NCBI RefSeq assembly: GCF_007754425.1
Contig: NZ_CP037452.1
Location: 930,001 to 994,000 of the forward strand
Length of the DNA: 64,000 nt
From: Gimesia fumaroli
GTDB lineage: Bacteria; Planctomycetota; Planctomycetia; Planctomycetales; Planctomycetaceae
Direction: 5' to 3'
The translations under genes were made by a program, and so were the position numbers. The notes beneath the pieces are model-generated. The model was not told the DNA's origin. It ran no database searches and was given only the letters and a program-made list of their open reading frames with translations. The first letter of the stretch is position 1. Every line of letters starts with the position of its first letter. Of this stretch, positions 17,074-26,311 are shown piece after piece.

Positions 17074-19485
17074 ATGACTGTACGATTATTTCCTGAATCC
17101 GTTAACTGTTTTTATTGTGCTACTTTGAGTCTGAGAAGAGCGAGTCTCGCCGCACTGGTTTTCCTGCTCTTGATCGGACTTGGGTTCGTACCTATAGGGG
17201 CAGTCCAAGCCGGGGAAGTGGAGCTGAAGCATGGCACCATCATCCGCGGTGATCTGGCACCGATTCTTGGCCTCACGGATAAGTTAGCTGCCAGGATTGA
17301 GGGTGACATTGTTGATCCGCGCGAGTCATCGCGCACGTTCACAGGGGCACCGATAATCCTGGTCGATAACGGGATGATTCGCTATTTCGTTTCTCGCAGG
17401 AATGTGGAGCGATTCAATCTGAACCAGGAATTTTTATCCGAGCAGGAGATATTCCCACTCAAACAGCAGGTGACCGGTCGCGGACAGATGTTAAAAACCG
17501 TCGGCTCATTCATTGATGTGACCGATTTTGACAAGTTCGGACGACGAACAGTGACTCTCAGTACGAATAAAGGGAATCTGGCATTACTGCAGGGAGTCAC
17601 CGAGATCACTCCTCGGTATTTGAAAGTGACCGGCCTCAAGCATCAATGGGATCTGGGAATTCGAACGACCTCTGTGAAAGAAGAAGTTCTGGCGGCGATG
17701 TTGAAACAAGCCATTGATCCGCTAGACCCGAATGAACGGATCGCCATCGCTCGGTTTTATATTCAAGCGGGCCTGTATCTTCCCGCAGCCCAGGCATTTG
17801 CGGATATCGAACAGGATTTTCCTGAGTACAAAGATAAAATTGCAGTGTTTGTGAAAGACTTACGCACGCTGCATAGTCAGCAGTTGCTCAATGAACTTCA
17901 ACAGCGGCGCAAAGCCGGTCAGCATCAATTGGCACAGGAGGCGATTGCCAGATTTCCGACGAATAACGTCAGCCAGTCCATTCTAAGGCAGCTTCGTGAA
18001 GTCGAAGAAGATTATCATAAACGGCAAGAACAGATCGAGAAAGCACAGTTCCGCCTGGGAGAACTCGAAGCTGAGATCAAGGATGAGAAGACCAAGAATC
18101 TGTTACAGGCTTATCGCCGCGAGGTCATCACTCAGCTCAATTTTGATTCCATCGATCGATTAGCTGCCTTTCTGAACCTGGAAAGCGATGATTCTCTGTC
18201 TGCTCGAGAAAAACTGGCGATTGCCTATTCAGGTTGGATTGTCGGATCCGCGCGTGTGGTGACCGACTTGGATACGGCACTCAATTTGTGGACTGCACGG
18301 GCACAAGTGCTGGAATATTTGCGCAACGAAGATGAGCATGAACGCGATTTCATGATTGAAACGCTCCAAAAGCTGGAAGGTGTTTCGACGGAAGTGGTCA
18401 AGCAGATGATCCCTCTTTTGCCACCCATTCTGGATGCGCCCGTACGCAAGAATGATGATGCCTTTACGATTCAGGTGACCAATCCCGGTGCGGAAGTCCC
18501 GGTTTCTTACTCGGTCTTATTGCCGATTGAATATAATCCGCATCATAGTTATCCGATGATCGTTGCACTGCACCCTTCGCACAAGACAGCTCAATTTGAG
18601 CTGGGTTGGTGGGGGAAGTACAAAAACGGTCCTGGTCAGTCACAGCGCCGTGGTTATATTGTGATCTCACCAGAGTATCTTCAGAAAGATCAGAAGGATT
18701 ACGAAGACAATATCACGGCACACTATGCCGTCATCCAATCTATTCGCGATGCCCGGAAGCGTTTTAATGTCGATTCCGATCGCGTGTTTCTTGCCGGACA
18801 TGGTACGGGGGCGGATGCGGCTTTTGATATCGGCATGTCACATCCAGGTTTGTTTGCCGGCGTGATCCCCATTGCAGGAAAAACCAGCGCTTTTAATCTG
18901 CACTACTGGCAGAATGCAAAACATTTGCCCTGGTATATCGTGGGAGGCGAACTCGACCGCGATACGCTGGATCATAATTCGCTGGTTGTCAACCGGATGA
19001 TGCGATATGGACACGATGTGATTTACGCCGAGTATATAGGGCGGGGTTATGAACATTATTACGAAGAAATTCATAACCTGTTTAACTGGATGGAGCTGCA
19101 GCAGCGACTCAAGTATCCGAAAGAGATCGAAGAAAATATTCTGCGTCCGATTGATAATCGGTTTTACTGGGTACGTACCGAAGAGCTTCCTCCGCAGATC
19201 ATGCGGCCGGTTGTCGTTAAAAATCAGCGCATTCGAGTCAGGCCGGTATCACTCAATGTCAGTGTGAAAGAGGGGAATGTGATCTACGTCAGATCGGGAG
19301 GTAAGATCAACACGCTTTGGCTTTCTCCTGAAATTGTAGACTATGAAAAACGACTGGTTGTGCGGATCGGCGGCAAACAGAAGTTTAATAAATTTTTGCG
19401 TCCGGATATGAAAGCGATGCTGGACGATTTTCGCAATCGGGGCGATCGACAGAAACTGTTTGATGTCCGTCTGGATTTCTTTTAA
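17074..19485 (+). CDS. Exported alpha/beta-hydrolase-like protein lacking the nucleophile
   Basis: An 803-aa protein. A signal peptide (AALVFLLLIGLGFVPIGAVQA) is followed by a beta-rich region to about 180 and a helical, coiled-coil region (about 200-450). A C-terminal esterase-like alpha/beta-hydrolase domain runs from about 470 to 690 (YPMIVALHPSH, RRGYIVISPEY, DRVFLAGHGTGADAAF, LPWYIVGGELD). The nucleophile elbow reads G-H-Gly577-T-G, so the catalytic Ser of GxSxG is a Gly. Similar planctomycete proteins, as I recall, keep GHSMG. I infer a pseudo-hydrolase or one with shifted chemistry. It follows the kinase gene on the same strand. Confidence 0.7.
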   Translation: MTVRLFPESVNCFYCATLSLRRASLAALVFLLLIGLGFVPIGAVQAGEVELKHGTIIRGDLAPILGLTDKLAARIEGDIVDPRESSRTFTGAPIILVDNGMIRYFVSRRNVERFNLNQEFLSEQEIFPLKQQVTGRGQMLKTVGSFIDVTDFDKFGRRTVTLSTNKGNLALLQGVTEITPRYLKVTGLKHQWDLGIRTTSVKEEVLAAMLKQAIDPLDPNERIAIARFYIQAGLYLPAAQAFADIEQDFPEYKDKIAVFVKDLRTLHSQQLLNELQQRRKAGQHQLAQEAIARFPTNNVSQSILRQLREVEEDYHKRQEQIEKAQFRLGELEAEIKDEKTKNLLQAYRREVITQLNFDSIDRLAAFLNLESDDSLSAREKLAIAYSGWIVGSARVVTDLDTALNLWTARAQVLEYLRNEDEHERDFMIETLQKLEGVSTEVVKQMIPLLPPILDAPVRKNDDAFTIQVTNPGAEVPVSYSVLLPIEYNPHHSYPMIVALHPSHKTAQFELGWWGKYKNGPGQSQRRGYIVISPEYLQKDQKDYEDNITAHYAVIQSIRDARKRFNVDSDRVFLAGHGTGADAAFDIGMSHPGLFAGVIPIAGKTSAFNLHYWQNAKHLPWYIVGGELDRDTLDHNSLVVNRMMRYGHDVIYAEYIGRGYEHYYEEIHNLFNWMELQQRLKYPKEIEENILRPIDNRFYWVRTEELPPQIMRPVVVKNQRIRVRPVSLNVSVKEGNVIYVRSGGKINTLWLSPEIVDYEKRLVVRIGGKQKFNKFLRPDMKAMLDDFRNRGDRQKLFDVRLDFF

Positions 19486-19502
19486 GCCGAACTTTGTTGT
19501 GC

Positions 19503-20717
19503 TCAGTTACCAGCAAAATACATAATTCGCGCGGCATGCCCTTTTCCGGATGATTTCTCACTCAAGTGGATTTTCGCATGGTGCTTGCCCGGTTTTAACT
19601 CGCTGTTAAAGACGACTGAACGCGGGTAGTGCAAACCCTTGCTGTATTTGTGATACAGGTCAAAGGATTGAAACGGGCTTCCATCAATGCTCACTTCCAG
19701 GGTTCCGGCATCAGGCCCAGCGACGGTAAAGACGCCTAGTGCAGTTCCTTCAAAATCGAGTTCCAGCTCTGCGCCGGCTTCTGTGGCACACAGCATGGGA
19801 ATGCTGGTAAAGCGACTCCGTTTACTTCCGGGGATGGAATCCCAATCGGGGACTTCGATCGTCCAACCTGCATTCAGTTTCGCATTCTTAATGTCAATCA
19901 GTCTTCCGTTGCGAAAGCTGTAAGGGTCGAGAGGTTTTTCGGGTATCGTGTGTTTGCTGCGCGATCCTTGTTCCTGCCAGGCGTTTGTGAGCAGCTTTTC
20001 AACCATGGCAGCACAGATGGCGTTTCCAAATGGGGCCGGGTGTGTACCCCCGAATTGTTTCCAGGTCAGTTGATCGGCTTGTATGAGCTTCGCGACTTCA
20101 CTGGCGAGATCGACGGTTGAAATCTGATAGTGTTCGGCGACACGTTCATGGCTGGAACTGGAGAGCGGCTTCCTGTTTTGTTGAATCGTTTCCAGCATGG
20201 AAGGATTCACGAAGTGAACCATCACAATGTCGGCACAAGGGTTGTGTTTGCGAATTTGTGCAATCACGCCCTCCATGCCTCGAATGGCGGCTGTTTCAGA
20301 ATGGCCGGCGTCCTGGTCATCGTTGACAGCAAATTCGACGAAAAACAGATCAACGGGACCCTGGCTTAAGACATCACGAGTGGTACGGAAGGCACCTGTA
20401 TTCGAACAGGTGGAAGAAATCCCGGCATTCGTGAACTGGAATTTGGTTTCCGGAAATGTTTTTTCCAGGAATTGGCAGACCATGGGACGGTAGCCATTCA
20501 TTTCAGTAATTGAACCACCCAGAAACGCGACATGTCCGGTCTTCTCTTTTTCAAATTTCTGTCTACTGTTCTGATAACTGCCTCGCAGATGGACATTTTT
20601 GTCTGAAACGGCGGGGATTTTCAGAGCGGAATCGGCAAACAGATTTGTCTTGAGCGAAAACAAGATCACTAGGAGGAATCCGGCAATCAGACATGTCTTT
20701 AGTGTGTCATTCTTCAT
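19503..20717 (-). CDS. Exported SGNH/GDSL-family hydrolase
   Basis: A 404-aa protein from ATG 20717, beginning with a hydrophobic export signal (CLIAGFLLVILFSL). Block I is FLGGSIT with Ser69 as nucleophile, and block III is VEFAVND. The last block is GGTHPAPFG with His226; the Asp that normally sits three residues before this His is a Gly. A C-terminal jelly-roll-like region (TAEAGAELELDFEGTALGVF... style, about 290-400) probably binds carbohydrate. Such proteins usually deacetylate or de-esterify polysaccharides. A TTG start ten codons earlier is possible; I prefer the ATG because the signal peptide begins there. Confidence 0.85.
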   Translation of the reverse strand: MKNDTLKTCLIAGFLLVILFSLKTNLFADSALKIPAVSDKNVHLRGSYQNSRQKFEKEKTGHVAFLGGSITEMNGYRPMVCQFLEKTFPETKFQFTNAGISSTCSNTGAFRTTRDVLSQGPVDLFFVEFAVNDDQDAGHSETAAIRGMEGVIAQIRKHNPCADIVMVHFVNPSMLETIQQNRKPLSSSSHERVAEHYQISTVDLASEVAKLIQADQLTWKQFGGTHPAPFGNAICAAMVEKLLTNAWQEQGSRSKHTIPEKPLDPYSFRNGRLIDIKNAKLNAGWTIEVPDWDSIPGSKRSRFTSIPMLCATEAGAELELDFEGTALGVFTVAGPDAGTLEVSIDGSPFQSFDLYHKYSKGLHYPRSVVFNSELKPGKHHAKIHLSEKSSGKGHAARIMYFAGN

Positions 20718-20936
20718 GTTGCTGTGAAACTCGATAAAAGGAGCCAATTTGGAAGGTGTTTTGAAATCTGACAGATTTTTGATGATTCCAGCATGCCTAA
20801 TCTATGGGGCAAGGTCAAGAGTTCTCCTATTCAACAATTGAATTCGGGTCCCCTGTTTCGATACGATAGAGGTTGAATCGAAGTGAACCGTCATGCTTCA
20901 TACATAGAAAAACCCTCAGCGTTGGCAGGAGTATTC

Positions 20937-21914
20937 ATGAAACCGTTGTCTTATCTCTTGATCTGTTTTTCCTCATTGTTATTGGGGGCGATGTTTGTGA
21001 CAGAAACGCAGGCTGGTGAGAAGCCTCACGTCGTATTTGTAACCGGTGATGACGAATATCGTTCTGAAGAATCGATGCCGATGCTGGCAAAAATATTGAA
21101 GCGGGATTATGGATTCGACGTGACGATCTGTTATTCACTCGATGAAGATGGCAATATTGCTCCAGGAAACCAAAAATCAATCAGTGGTCTGGAAGCACTC
21201 GATGACGCAGACCTGATGGTGCTGTTCACTCGTTTTCGGGATTTACCACCTGAGCAGTTCCAGCATTTTTTAAAGTATGTCAAATCAGGAAAGCCGGTTG
21301 TTGGTTTCCGAACTGCAACGCATGCATTTCTGTTTCGTGATCCGAAGAGCCCTTTCAAGGATTGGAACAATGAAAAGATCGCTGAACTCGTGGGCCAAAG
21401 ATGGATCACACACCATGGTCATTTTGGGGATGGTCACGAATTTTTGACTGAAGTCACTATTGATGATGATGCCAAAGAGCATCCGATTCTGCGAGGCGTG
21501 AAACCGTATAAAGCTTACTCCTGGTTGTATCACGTGCATGGCGGCAGTGAAGGTCATAAGCTGGCGGGTGACAGTAAGCCTCTTCTGATCGGGCATTCGC
21601 TAAAGTCAAATCACCAGATGAAAGGCAACTTGGATAAATTTCCGATGACCAATCCCGTTGCCTGGACGAAGACATACAAAGGAGAAGACGGGACCAAGGG
21701 GCGTGTCTTCTTTACTACAACGGCACATCCCTTTGATTTCAAAGATTCCAATGTGCGAAAATTGTCGCTGAACGGAATTTTGTGGGCACTGGGGATGGAA
21801 GATCAAATTCCAACCCAGGGAGCCAAGACGGATTTCGTTGGAGAATATGAACCAAATAATTCCGGGACGGGACCAAAGAAGTATAAGACGGGTCAAAAAC
21901 CTGAAAAGATTTGA
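20937..21914 (+). CDS. Exported ThuA-domain protein
   Basis: A 325-aa protein starting at ATG 20937 with GGCAGGAG close upstream; a longer GTG-started frame to 20883 is less likely. A signal peptide ([20 protein letters not shown]) is followed by a ThuA-like class I glutamine-amidotransferase fold: [37 protein letters not shown] and [13 protein letters not shown]. ThuA proteins are linked to trehalose and other sugar use, but their chemistry is unresolved, and planctomycetes have many exported copies. A clear terminator follows. The gene converges on trkH. Confidence 0.88.
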   Translation: MKPLSYLLICFSSLLLGAMFVTETQAGEKPHVVFVTGDDEYRSEESMPMLAKILKRDYGFDVTICYSLDEDGNIAPGNQKSISGLEALDDADLMVLFTRFRDLPPEQFQHFLKYVKSGKPVVGFRTATHAFLFRDPKSPFKDWNNEKIAELVGQRWITHHGHFGDGHEFLTEVTIDDDAKEHPILRGVKPYKAYSWLYHVHGGSEGHKLAGDSKPLLIGHSLKSNHQMKGNLDKFPMTNPVAWTKTYKGEDGTKGRVFFTTTAHPFDFKDSNVRKLSLNGILWALGMEDQIPTQGAKTDFVGEYEPNNSGTGPKKYKTGQKPEKI

Positions 21915-21943
21915 TAAAGTAAATCACAATCAATGGAGATAGT

Positions 21944-21977
21944 GAGCACGAGTCTGAAAGAGATTCGTGCTCTTTTT
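21944..21977 (+). terminator. Terminator of the ThuA gene
   Basis: GAGCACGAGTCT (21944-21955) pairs with AGATTCGTGCTC (21961-21972), with one G-U pair, followed by TTTTT. Confidence 0.88.
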
Positions 21978-21980
21978 AGA

Positions 21981-23540
21981 TCAGTAGTTTTTCCAGAAGG
22001 ATGGAACAAACAGCACGAGAATCGCAAACAGTTCCAGTCGACCTAACAGCATCAGAACGGTCAAAATCACTTTTCCTGTCAGGGTAAAGTCAGCATAGTT
22101 TTCTGTGGGACCCAATTCGCCGACACCCGGACCGATATTATTCAGGGTCGCGACCACGGCACTGGTACAGTCAATCAGTTTCTCCGGTTTATTCTTTTGC
22201 CATTCCGTATTCGGCTCGATGGCCGTCAGTAACAGGCTGCTGAAGATGAAAATTACCAGGACCAGACTGAAATAAACGGTGACATCGTTTCGTATGCTCT
22301 GTTCGATATTGGTCTCGCCGAGTCGAACAGGGCGAACCACATTCGGGCGGAATGATTTTTCGATTTCGAGCCAGATGATTTTCGCAAAGAGGACGAATCG
22401 AATGACTTTAATGCCACCTGCTGTCGAGCCGGCACAGCCGCCGACAAACATCAACAGCAGCAATAACATTTTGGAAGATTCGTTCCAGGTATCGAAGTCG
22501 CCGGTTCCATAGCCGGTAGTAGTCATGATCGAGACGGCTTGGAAGCCGGCATAACGCAGTGCGTCAGGCAGGTTATCGTAAATCTGGTTTCGCATCAGGT
22601 TGTAGGTCAGAAACAGAATTGCGGAGCCTAGAATGATCAAGTAGGTACGAAACTCAATGTCGTTTCTCAGTGGAGCGATGAAGTGTTTCCAGGAACGGTC
22701 CTGCGAGCGAATATTTTTGAGTGAAAGAAAATAAAGCGAGAAGTTGGTGCCGGCAGCAACCATAAAGGCGGCGATCGTAAATTCAATTAGCGAACTGTTA
22801 AAGTAGCCGACACTGGCATTGTGCGTGCTGAAACCGCCGGTTGCCATTGAGCCGAAGCTGTGACAGAATGCGTCGAACACACTCATGCCTTCCAACCAGA
22901 GGATCAATGCCAGGACGAGTGTAAAAGAGACGTAGATGGTCCACATGACAATTGCCGATTCACGCACGCGCGGTCGCACAGCTTCACTTGTGGGACCGGG
23001 GACTTCGCGTTTCATTAACGCCTTTCCACCCGCACCCAGATGGCTCAGAATTGCGACGAACAAAACGATGATTCCCATGCCTCCCAGGCAATGAGTAAAA
23101 CTGCGCCAGAATAGAACCGAACGGGGAACCAGTGCTGGGTCTTCCAGTTCACGCAGCACGGAAGCCCCGGTGGTCGTGAATCCCGAAATCGATTCGAACA
23201 AGGCATCGGGAATGGTCATTGGGATATTTGGTGTGACCATGGTCCCGGAAAAAAGAAAAGGCAGGCAGCCGAGAATTCCGGAATAGATCCAGCTCAGTCC
23301 GACAATTGCCAATGCTTCTTTTCGCAGGATGGTGCCATGTTCATTGCGACCGACGAGATATAGAATGGAGCCAGAGACAACACTGCAGGCGATGGCACCA
23401 CAAATGCCCCAGAAGCCCGCGGATTCGAATTCGGCGGTTTCACCAAAGATCGGAAATGCCCAGGGGAGACTGAAGACCATTGAGGCTCCGACCAGCATTC
23501 CCACAAGACCCAATAAACGACAAAGAAGCAACCAATTCAT
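21981..23540 (-). CDS. TrkH/KtrB-family potassium uptake membrane protein
   Basis: A 519-aa polytopic inner-membrane protein. The four pore-loop signatures of the Trk/Ktr/HKT superfamily are visible in order: [29 protein letters not shown] and LNNIGPGVG, each with the filter glycine. Other TrkH features are [11 protein letters not shown] and [15 protein letters not shown]. It forms the K+-translocating subunit. Its cytoplasmic NAD-binding partner TrkA is not in the window. The start [11 protein letters not shown] is at the first helix. It is divergent from the FG-GAP gene and converges on the ThuA gene. Confidence 0.95.
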   Translation of the reverse strand: MNWLLLCRLLGLVGMLVGASMVFSLPWAFPIFGETAEFESAGFWGICGAIACSVVSGSILYLVGRNEHGTILRKEALAIVGLSWIYSGILGCLPFLFSGTMVTPNIPMTIPDALFESISGFTTTGASVLRELEDPALVPRSVLFWRSFTHCLGGMGIIVLFVAILSHLGAGGKALMKREVPGPTSEAVRPRVRESAIVMWTIYVSFTLVLALILWLEGMSVFDAFCHSFGSMATGGFSTHNASVGYFNSSLIEFTIAAFMVAAGTNFSLYFLSLKNIRSQDRSWKHFIAPLRNDIEFRTYLIILGSAILFLTYNLMRNQIYDNLPDALRYAGFQAVSIMTTTGYGTGDFDTWNESSKMLLLLLMFVGGCAGSTAGGIKVIRFVLFAKIIWLEIEKSFRPNVVRPVRLGETNIEQSIRNDVTVYFSLVLVIFIFSSLLLTAIEPNTEWQKNKPEKLIDCTSAVVATLNNIGPGVGELGPTENYADFTLTGKVILTVLMLLGRLELFAILVLFVPSFWKNY

Positions 23541-23691
23541 TATATTTCAACTTATTGAATCTGTACGGAATTGAACGACTGGACTCTTCCAGAGTATTCG
23601 AGTTAAATATAGGAAGTCATAAATTTTTGAGATTATAGCACGTCTTTGCTTTTTGAACGATACTACTCATTCCGTTTTAGGAAATTCTATT

Positions 23692-25638
23692 ATGGTCGCT
23701 CGTCCTCTATTTCGAACTGGTTATCAGCTCGGTTTCGCCTTCTTGTTTTTTACTCTGACGGTCTCGTTGCCCGCGGAAGAATTGGAGCAATTAACCTACC
23801 ATAATCCAGATCTTGAAGTTGATCTGGGGGTCGGGTTATGGGCTTGGCCGCTTCCGATGGATTACGATGGCGATGGTGATCTGGATCTGTTGGTTTCCTG
23901 CCCGGATAAGCCTTCCAATGGAACCTATTTCTTCGAAAATCGATCCGATGGTAAACAGAAGCTGCCTGTTTTTGAGCCGGGGGTTCGCTTGGGAAAAGGC
24001 TATCACAATACCTGTCTCTCATCGATCAATGGAACACCTCGTGTCTTAGTTTCCGGGAGGGAAGTGGTTGATTTTCAAAAGCAGGGTTTTGATAAACTGA
24101 CTGCGTTACCCGTTGACCGAAATGTGCATGGGAAAAAAGTGCGTGCGAATCAATGGTACTATGTGGATTACGACGGCGATCAGGATCATGATTTGATTGT
24201 AGGAGTCGGCGACTGGGGTGACTATGGCTGGGACGACGCCTACAACGAACAGGGGCAGTGGACCAACGGACCGCTGCATGGTTTGGTGTATGTGCTGAAA
24301 AATTCTGGTACCGATGAAAAGCCCAATTATGAAAAACCGGTCAAGATTAAGGTCGGAGATCAGCCTCTGGAAGTGTTTGGCTGGCCTTCTCCTAACTTTG
24401 CCGACTTTGATCATGATGGTGATCTGGATTTGTTGTGTGGAGAATTTCTGGATCAATTAACATACTTCGAGAATATAGGAACCCGAAGCGAACCTCGTTA
24501 TGTGTCTGGGCGCCGTCTGGCGAATAATGGTCAGCCTTTGCAGATGGATTTGCAGATGATCGTGCCGACTGCGATTGACTGGGATCAGGATGGCGATACC
24601 GATCTGGTGATTGGGGATGAAGATGGACGTGTCGCATTCATGGAGAATACGGGAGAACTGTTGGGCGGGCTGCCTCAGTTTCTCTCTCCACGTTATTTCC
24701 GGCAAAAGGCAGCGGGAGTCAAGTTTGGTGCTCTGGCGACGCCTTACGCTTATGACTGGGATGGTGACGGCGATGAAGATCTGATCTGTGGGAATACCGC
24801 AGGCTATATTGGTTTGATTGAAAATCTGGATGGAAACGCGAATTCCCCTCAACTGGCTGCCCCTCGTTATCTGGAAGCAGGCGGCCGACCGATTCGAATT
24901 CAGGCAGGTCCTAACGGCTCGATTCAAGGTCCCTGTGAAGCGAAGTGGGGATATACAACCCAGACGGTCGCAGACTGGAATCAGGATGGATTGCCCGATT
25001 TACTGGTGAATTCAATCTGGGGAGAAATTCTCTGGTACGAAAATATTGGGACACGGAAAGCTCCCAAACTGGCTCCTGCACAGACGGTAGACGTGGAATG
25101 GAAGGGCAATGTTCCCAAGCCTGCCTGGAACTGGTGGAATCCGCGTGGCAATCAATTGGTGACTCAGTGGAGAACGACTCCCGTTGCCGTCGATTTCAAT
25201 CAGGATGGCCTAACTGATTTGGTGATGCTGGATCATGAAGGTTATATTGCCTTTTTTGAGCGGGTTCGTGATGGCAAAGAACTCAAGTTGCAGCCGGGCC
25301 AGCGAATTTTTGTGGATGAATCTCTCAAGCCGATTCAACTGAATCCCAAACGGGCCGGCGGTAGTGGGCGGTATAAACTGCATATCGTCGACTGGGATGG
25401 CGATGGACGCTTGGATCTACTCGTGAATAGCATGAATGCTGACTTCTATCGCAATGAAAAAACCGTTGATGGAAAAGTCGTCTTGAAAAATCAGGGACCC
25501 CTCAGTTCACGAAAACTGGCCGGCCATACCAGCAGCCCTTGTACGGTGGATTGGGACAAGGACGGCGTTCGTGATTTAATCGTGGGTGCCGAAGACGGTT
25601 ATCTGTATTGGATGCAGAATCCGCGTTCAAAGAAATAA
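23692..25638 (+). CDS. Exported FG-GAP/VCBS beta-propeller protein
   Basis: A 648-aa protein from ATG 23692 with AGGA about 9 bases upstream. A signal peptide is followed by at least nine calcium-loop motifs of the FG-GAP type, such as DYDGDGDLDLL, DFDHDGDLDLL, DWDQDGDTDLV, DWDGDGDEDLI, DWNQDGLPDLL, DFNQDGLTDLV, DWDGDGRLDLL and DWDKDGVRDLI. Most are followed by Y/F-x-E-N or an equivalent strand. The whole chain is probably a Ca2+-binding beta-propeller in the periplasm or on the surface. No enzyme motif is visible; ligand or substrate binding is inference. It is followed 33 bases later by a DUF1802 gene. Confidence 0.88.
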   Translation: MVARPLFRTGYQLGFAFLFFTLTVSLPAEELEQLTYHNPDLEVDLGVGLWAWPLPMDYDGDGDLDLLVSCPDKPSNGTYFFENRSDGKQKLPVFEPGVRLGKGYHNTCLSSINGTPRVLVSGREVVDFQKQGFDKLTALPVDRNVHGKKVRANQWYYVDYDGDQDHDLIVGVGDWGDYGWDDAYNEQGQWTNGPLHGLVYVLKNSGTDEKPNYEKPVKIKVGDQPLEVFGWPSPNFADFDHDGDLDLLCGEFLDQLTYFENIGTRSEPRYVSGRRLANNGQPLQMDLQMIVPTAIDWDQDGDTDLVIGDEDGRVAFMENTGELLGGLPQFLSPRYFRQKAAGVKFGALATPYAYDWDGDGDEDLICGNTAGYIGLIENLDGNANSPQLAAPRYLEAGGRPIRIQAGPNGSIQGPCEAKWGYTTQTVADWNQDGLPDLLVNSIWGEILWYENIGTRKAPKLAPAQTVDVEWKGNVPKPAWNWWNPRGNQLVTQWRTTPVAVDFNQDGLTDLVMLDHEGYIAFFERVRDGKELKLQPGQRIFVDESLKPIQLNPKRAGGSGRYKLHIVDWDGDGRLDLLVNSMNADFYRNEKTVDGKVVLKNQGPLSSRKLAGHTSSPCTVDWDKDGVRDLIVGAEDGYLYWMQNPRSKK

Positions 25639-25671
25639 TGACACAACTGCTCTCAATTGTCTGGTAGAAAT

Positions 25672-26238
25672 ATGCTGGCACAGAATCGAATCGCATTTAA
25701 AGAATGGGGGGCTGTCTGCGCTGCGTTAGGGCAGGGGAGACAGTCCGTCCTGGTACGAAAGGGAGGCATTCACGAAGGACAACAGGGTTTCCGTGTTGAC
25801 CATCGTGAGTTCTGGCTTTTTTCGACGCGTTTTCATCAGGGGGCTGAGCAGTTACAGCCGGAATTTAGCGATTTACTCCAAGCCCCGATTGCGATTGAGC
25901 CCGCTTCGGAAAAGATCATGCTGGCATTGTATGCAGTGGTTGAAAAGGTCGCAGAAATCAAAGATCCGTCAGTGCTTTCCCGGTTGGATTCGCTTCAGGT
26001 TTTGAATCAGGAAACGATCCAACAGCGGTTTGAATATAAAAACCCGGGTTTATTTGTGTTGCTGGTCCGCGCTTATCAACTGTCTCAACCATTTGAAGTA
26101 GAGAGTGAAACGCGTTATGCCGGTTGCCGAAGTTGGGTTGAATTATCGCAAGAATATTCAACCAGCAATCTGACACCCATCTTGACCGATGAGCAGTTTG
26201 CACAGCAGCAACAGGCTTTGGAACAGATTATTACTTGA
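25672..26238 (+). CDS. DUF1802-family protein
   Basis: A 188-aa soluble protein. The sequence FKEWGAVCAALGQGRQSVLV, then RKGGIHE, F.VDHREFWLFSTRFHQG, matches what I know of DUF1802 (KEW...RKGGI.E...F.LfPt..H). The conserved Lys, Glu and His suggest an active site, but no activity is established as far as I know. ATG 25672 has no strong ribosome site; an upstream TTG at 25657 adds five residues. It may be cotranscribed with the FG-GAP gene. Confidence 0.8.
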   Translation: MLAQNRIAFKEWGAVCAALGQGRQSVLVRKGGIHEGQQGFRVDHREFWLFSTRFHQGAEQLQPEFSDLLQAPIAIEPASEKIMLALYAVVEKVAEIKDPSVLSRLDSLQVLNQETIQQRFEYKNPGLFVLLVRAYQLSQPFEVESETRYAGCRSWVELSQEYSTSNLTPILTDEQFAQQQQALEQIIT

Positions 26239-26260
26239 GTCGAGGAATGTGTCGGCCAAA

Positions 26261-26295
26261 CAAAAACAGCCCGGTTGGTTATCAACCGGGCTGTT
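26261..26295 (-). terminator. Terminator of the UDP-sugar dehydrogenase gene
   Basis: AACAGCCCGGTTG (26265-26277) pairs perfectly with CAACCGGGCTGTT (26283-26295). On the reverse strand it is followed by a T run. It may also stop the convergent DUF1802 gene. Confidence 0.88.
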
Positions 26296-26311
26296 GTGAT
26301 TCAGTCTCTGG

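Noticed and set aside
24457..24927. A 156-codon reverse frame opposite the FG-GAP gene
   Set aside because: The repeated GAT/GGT codons of the calcium loops leave the opposite strand open; it has no independent evidence.
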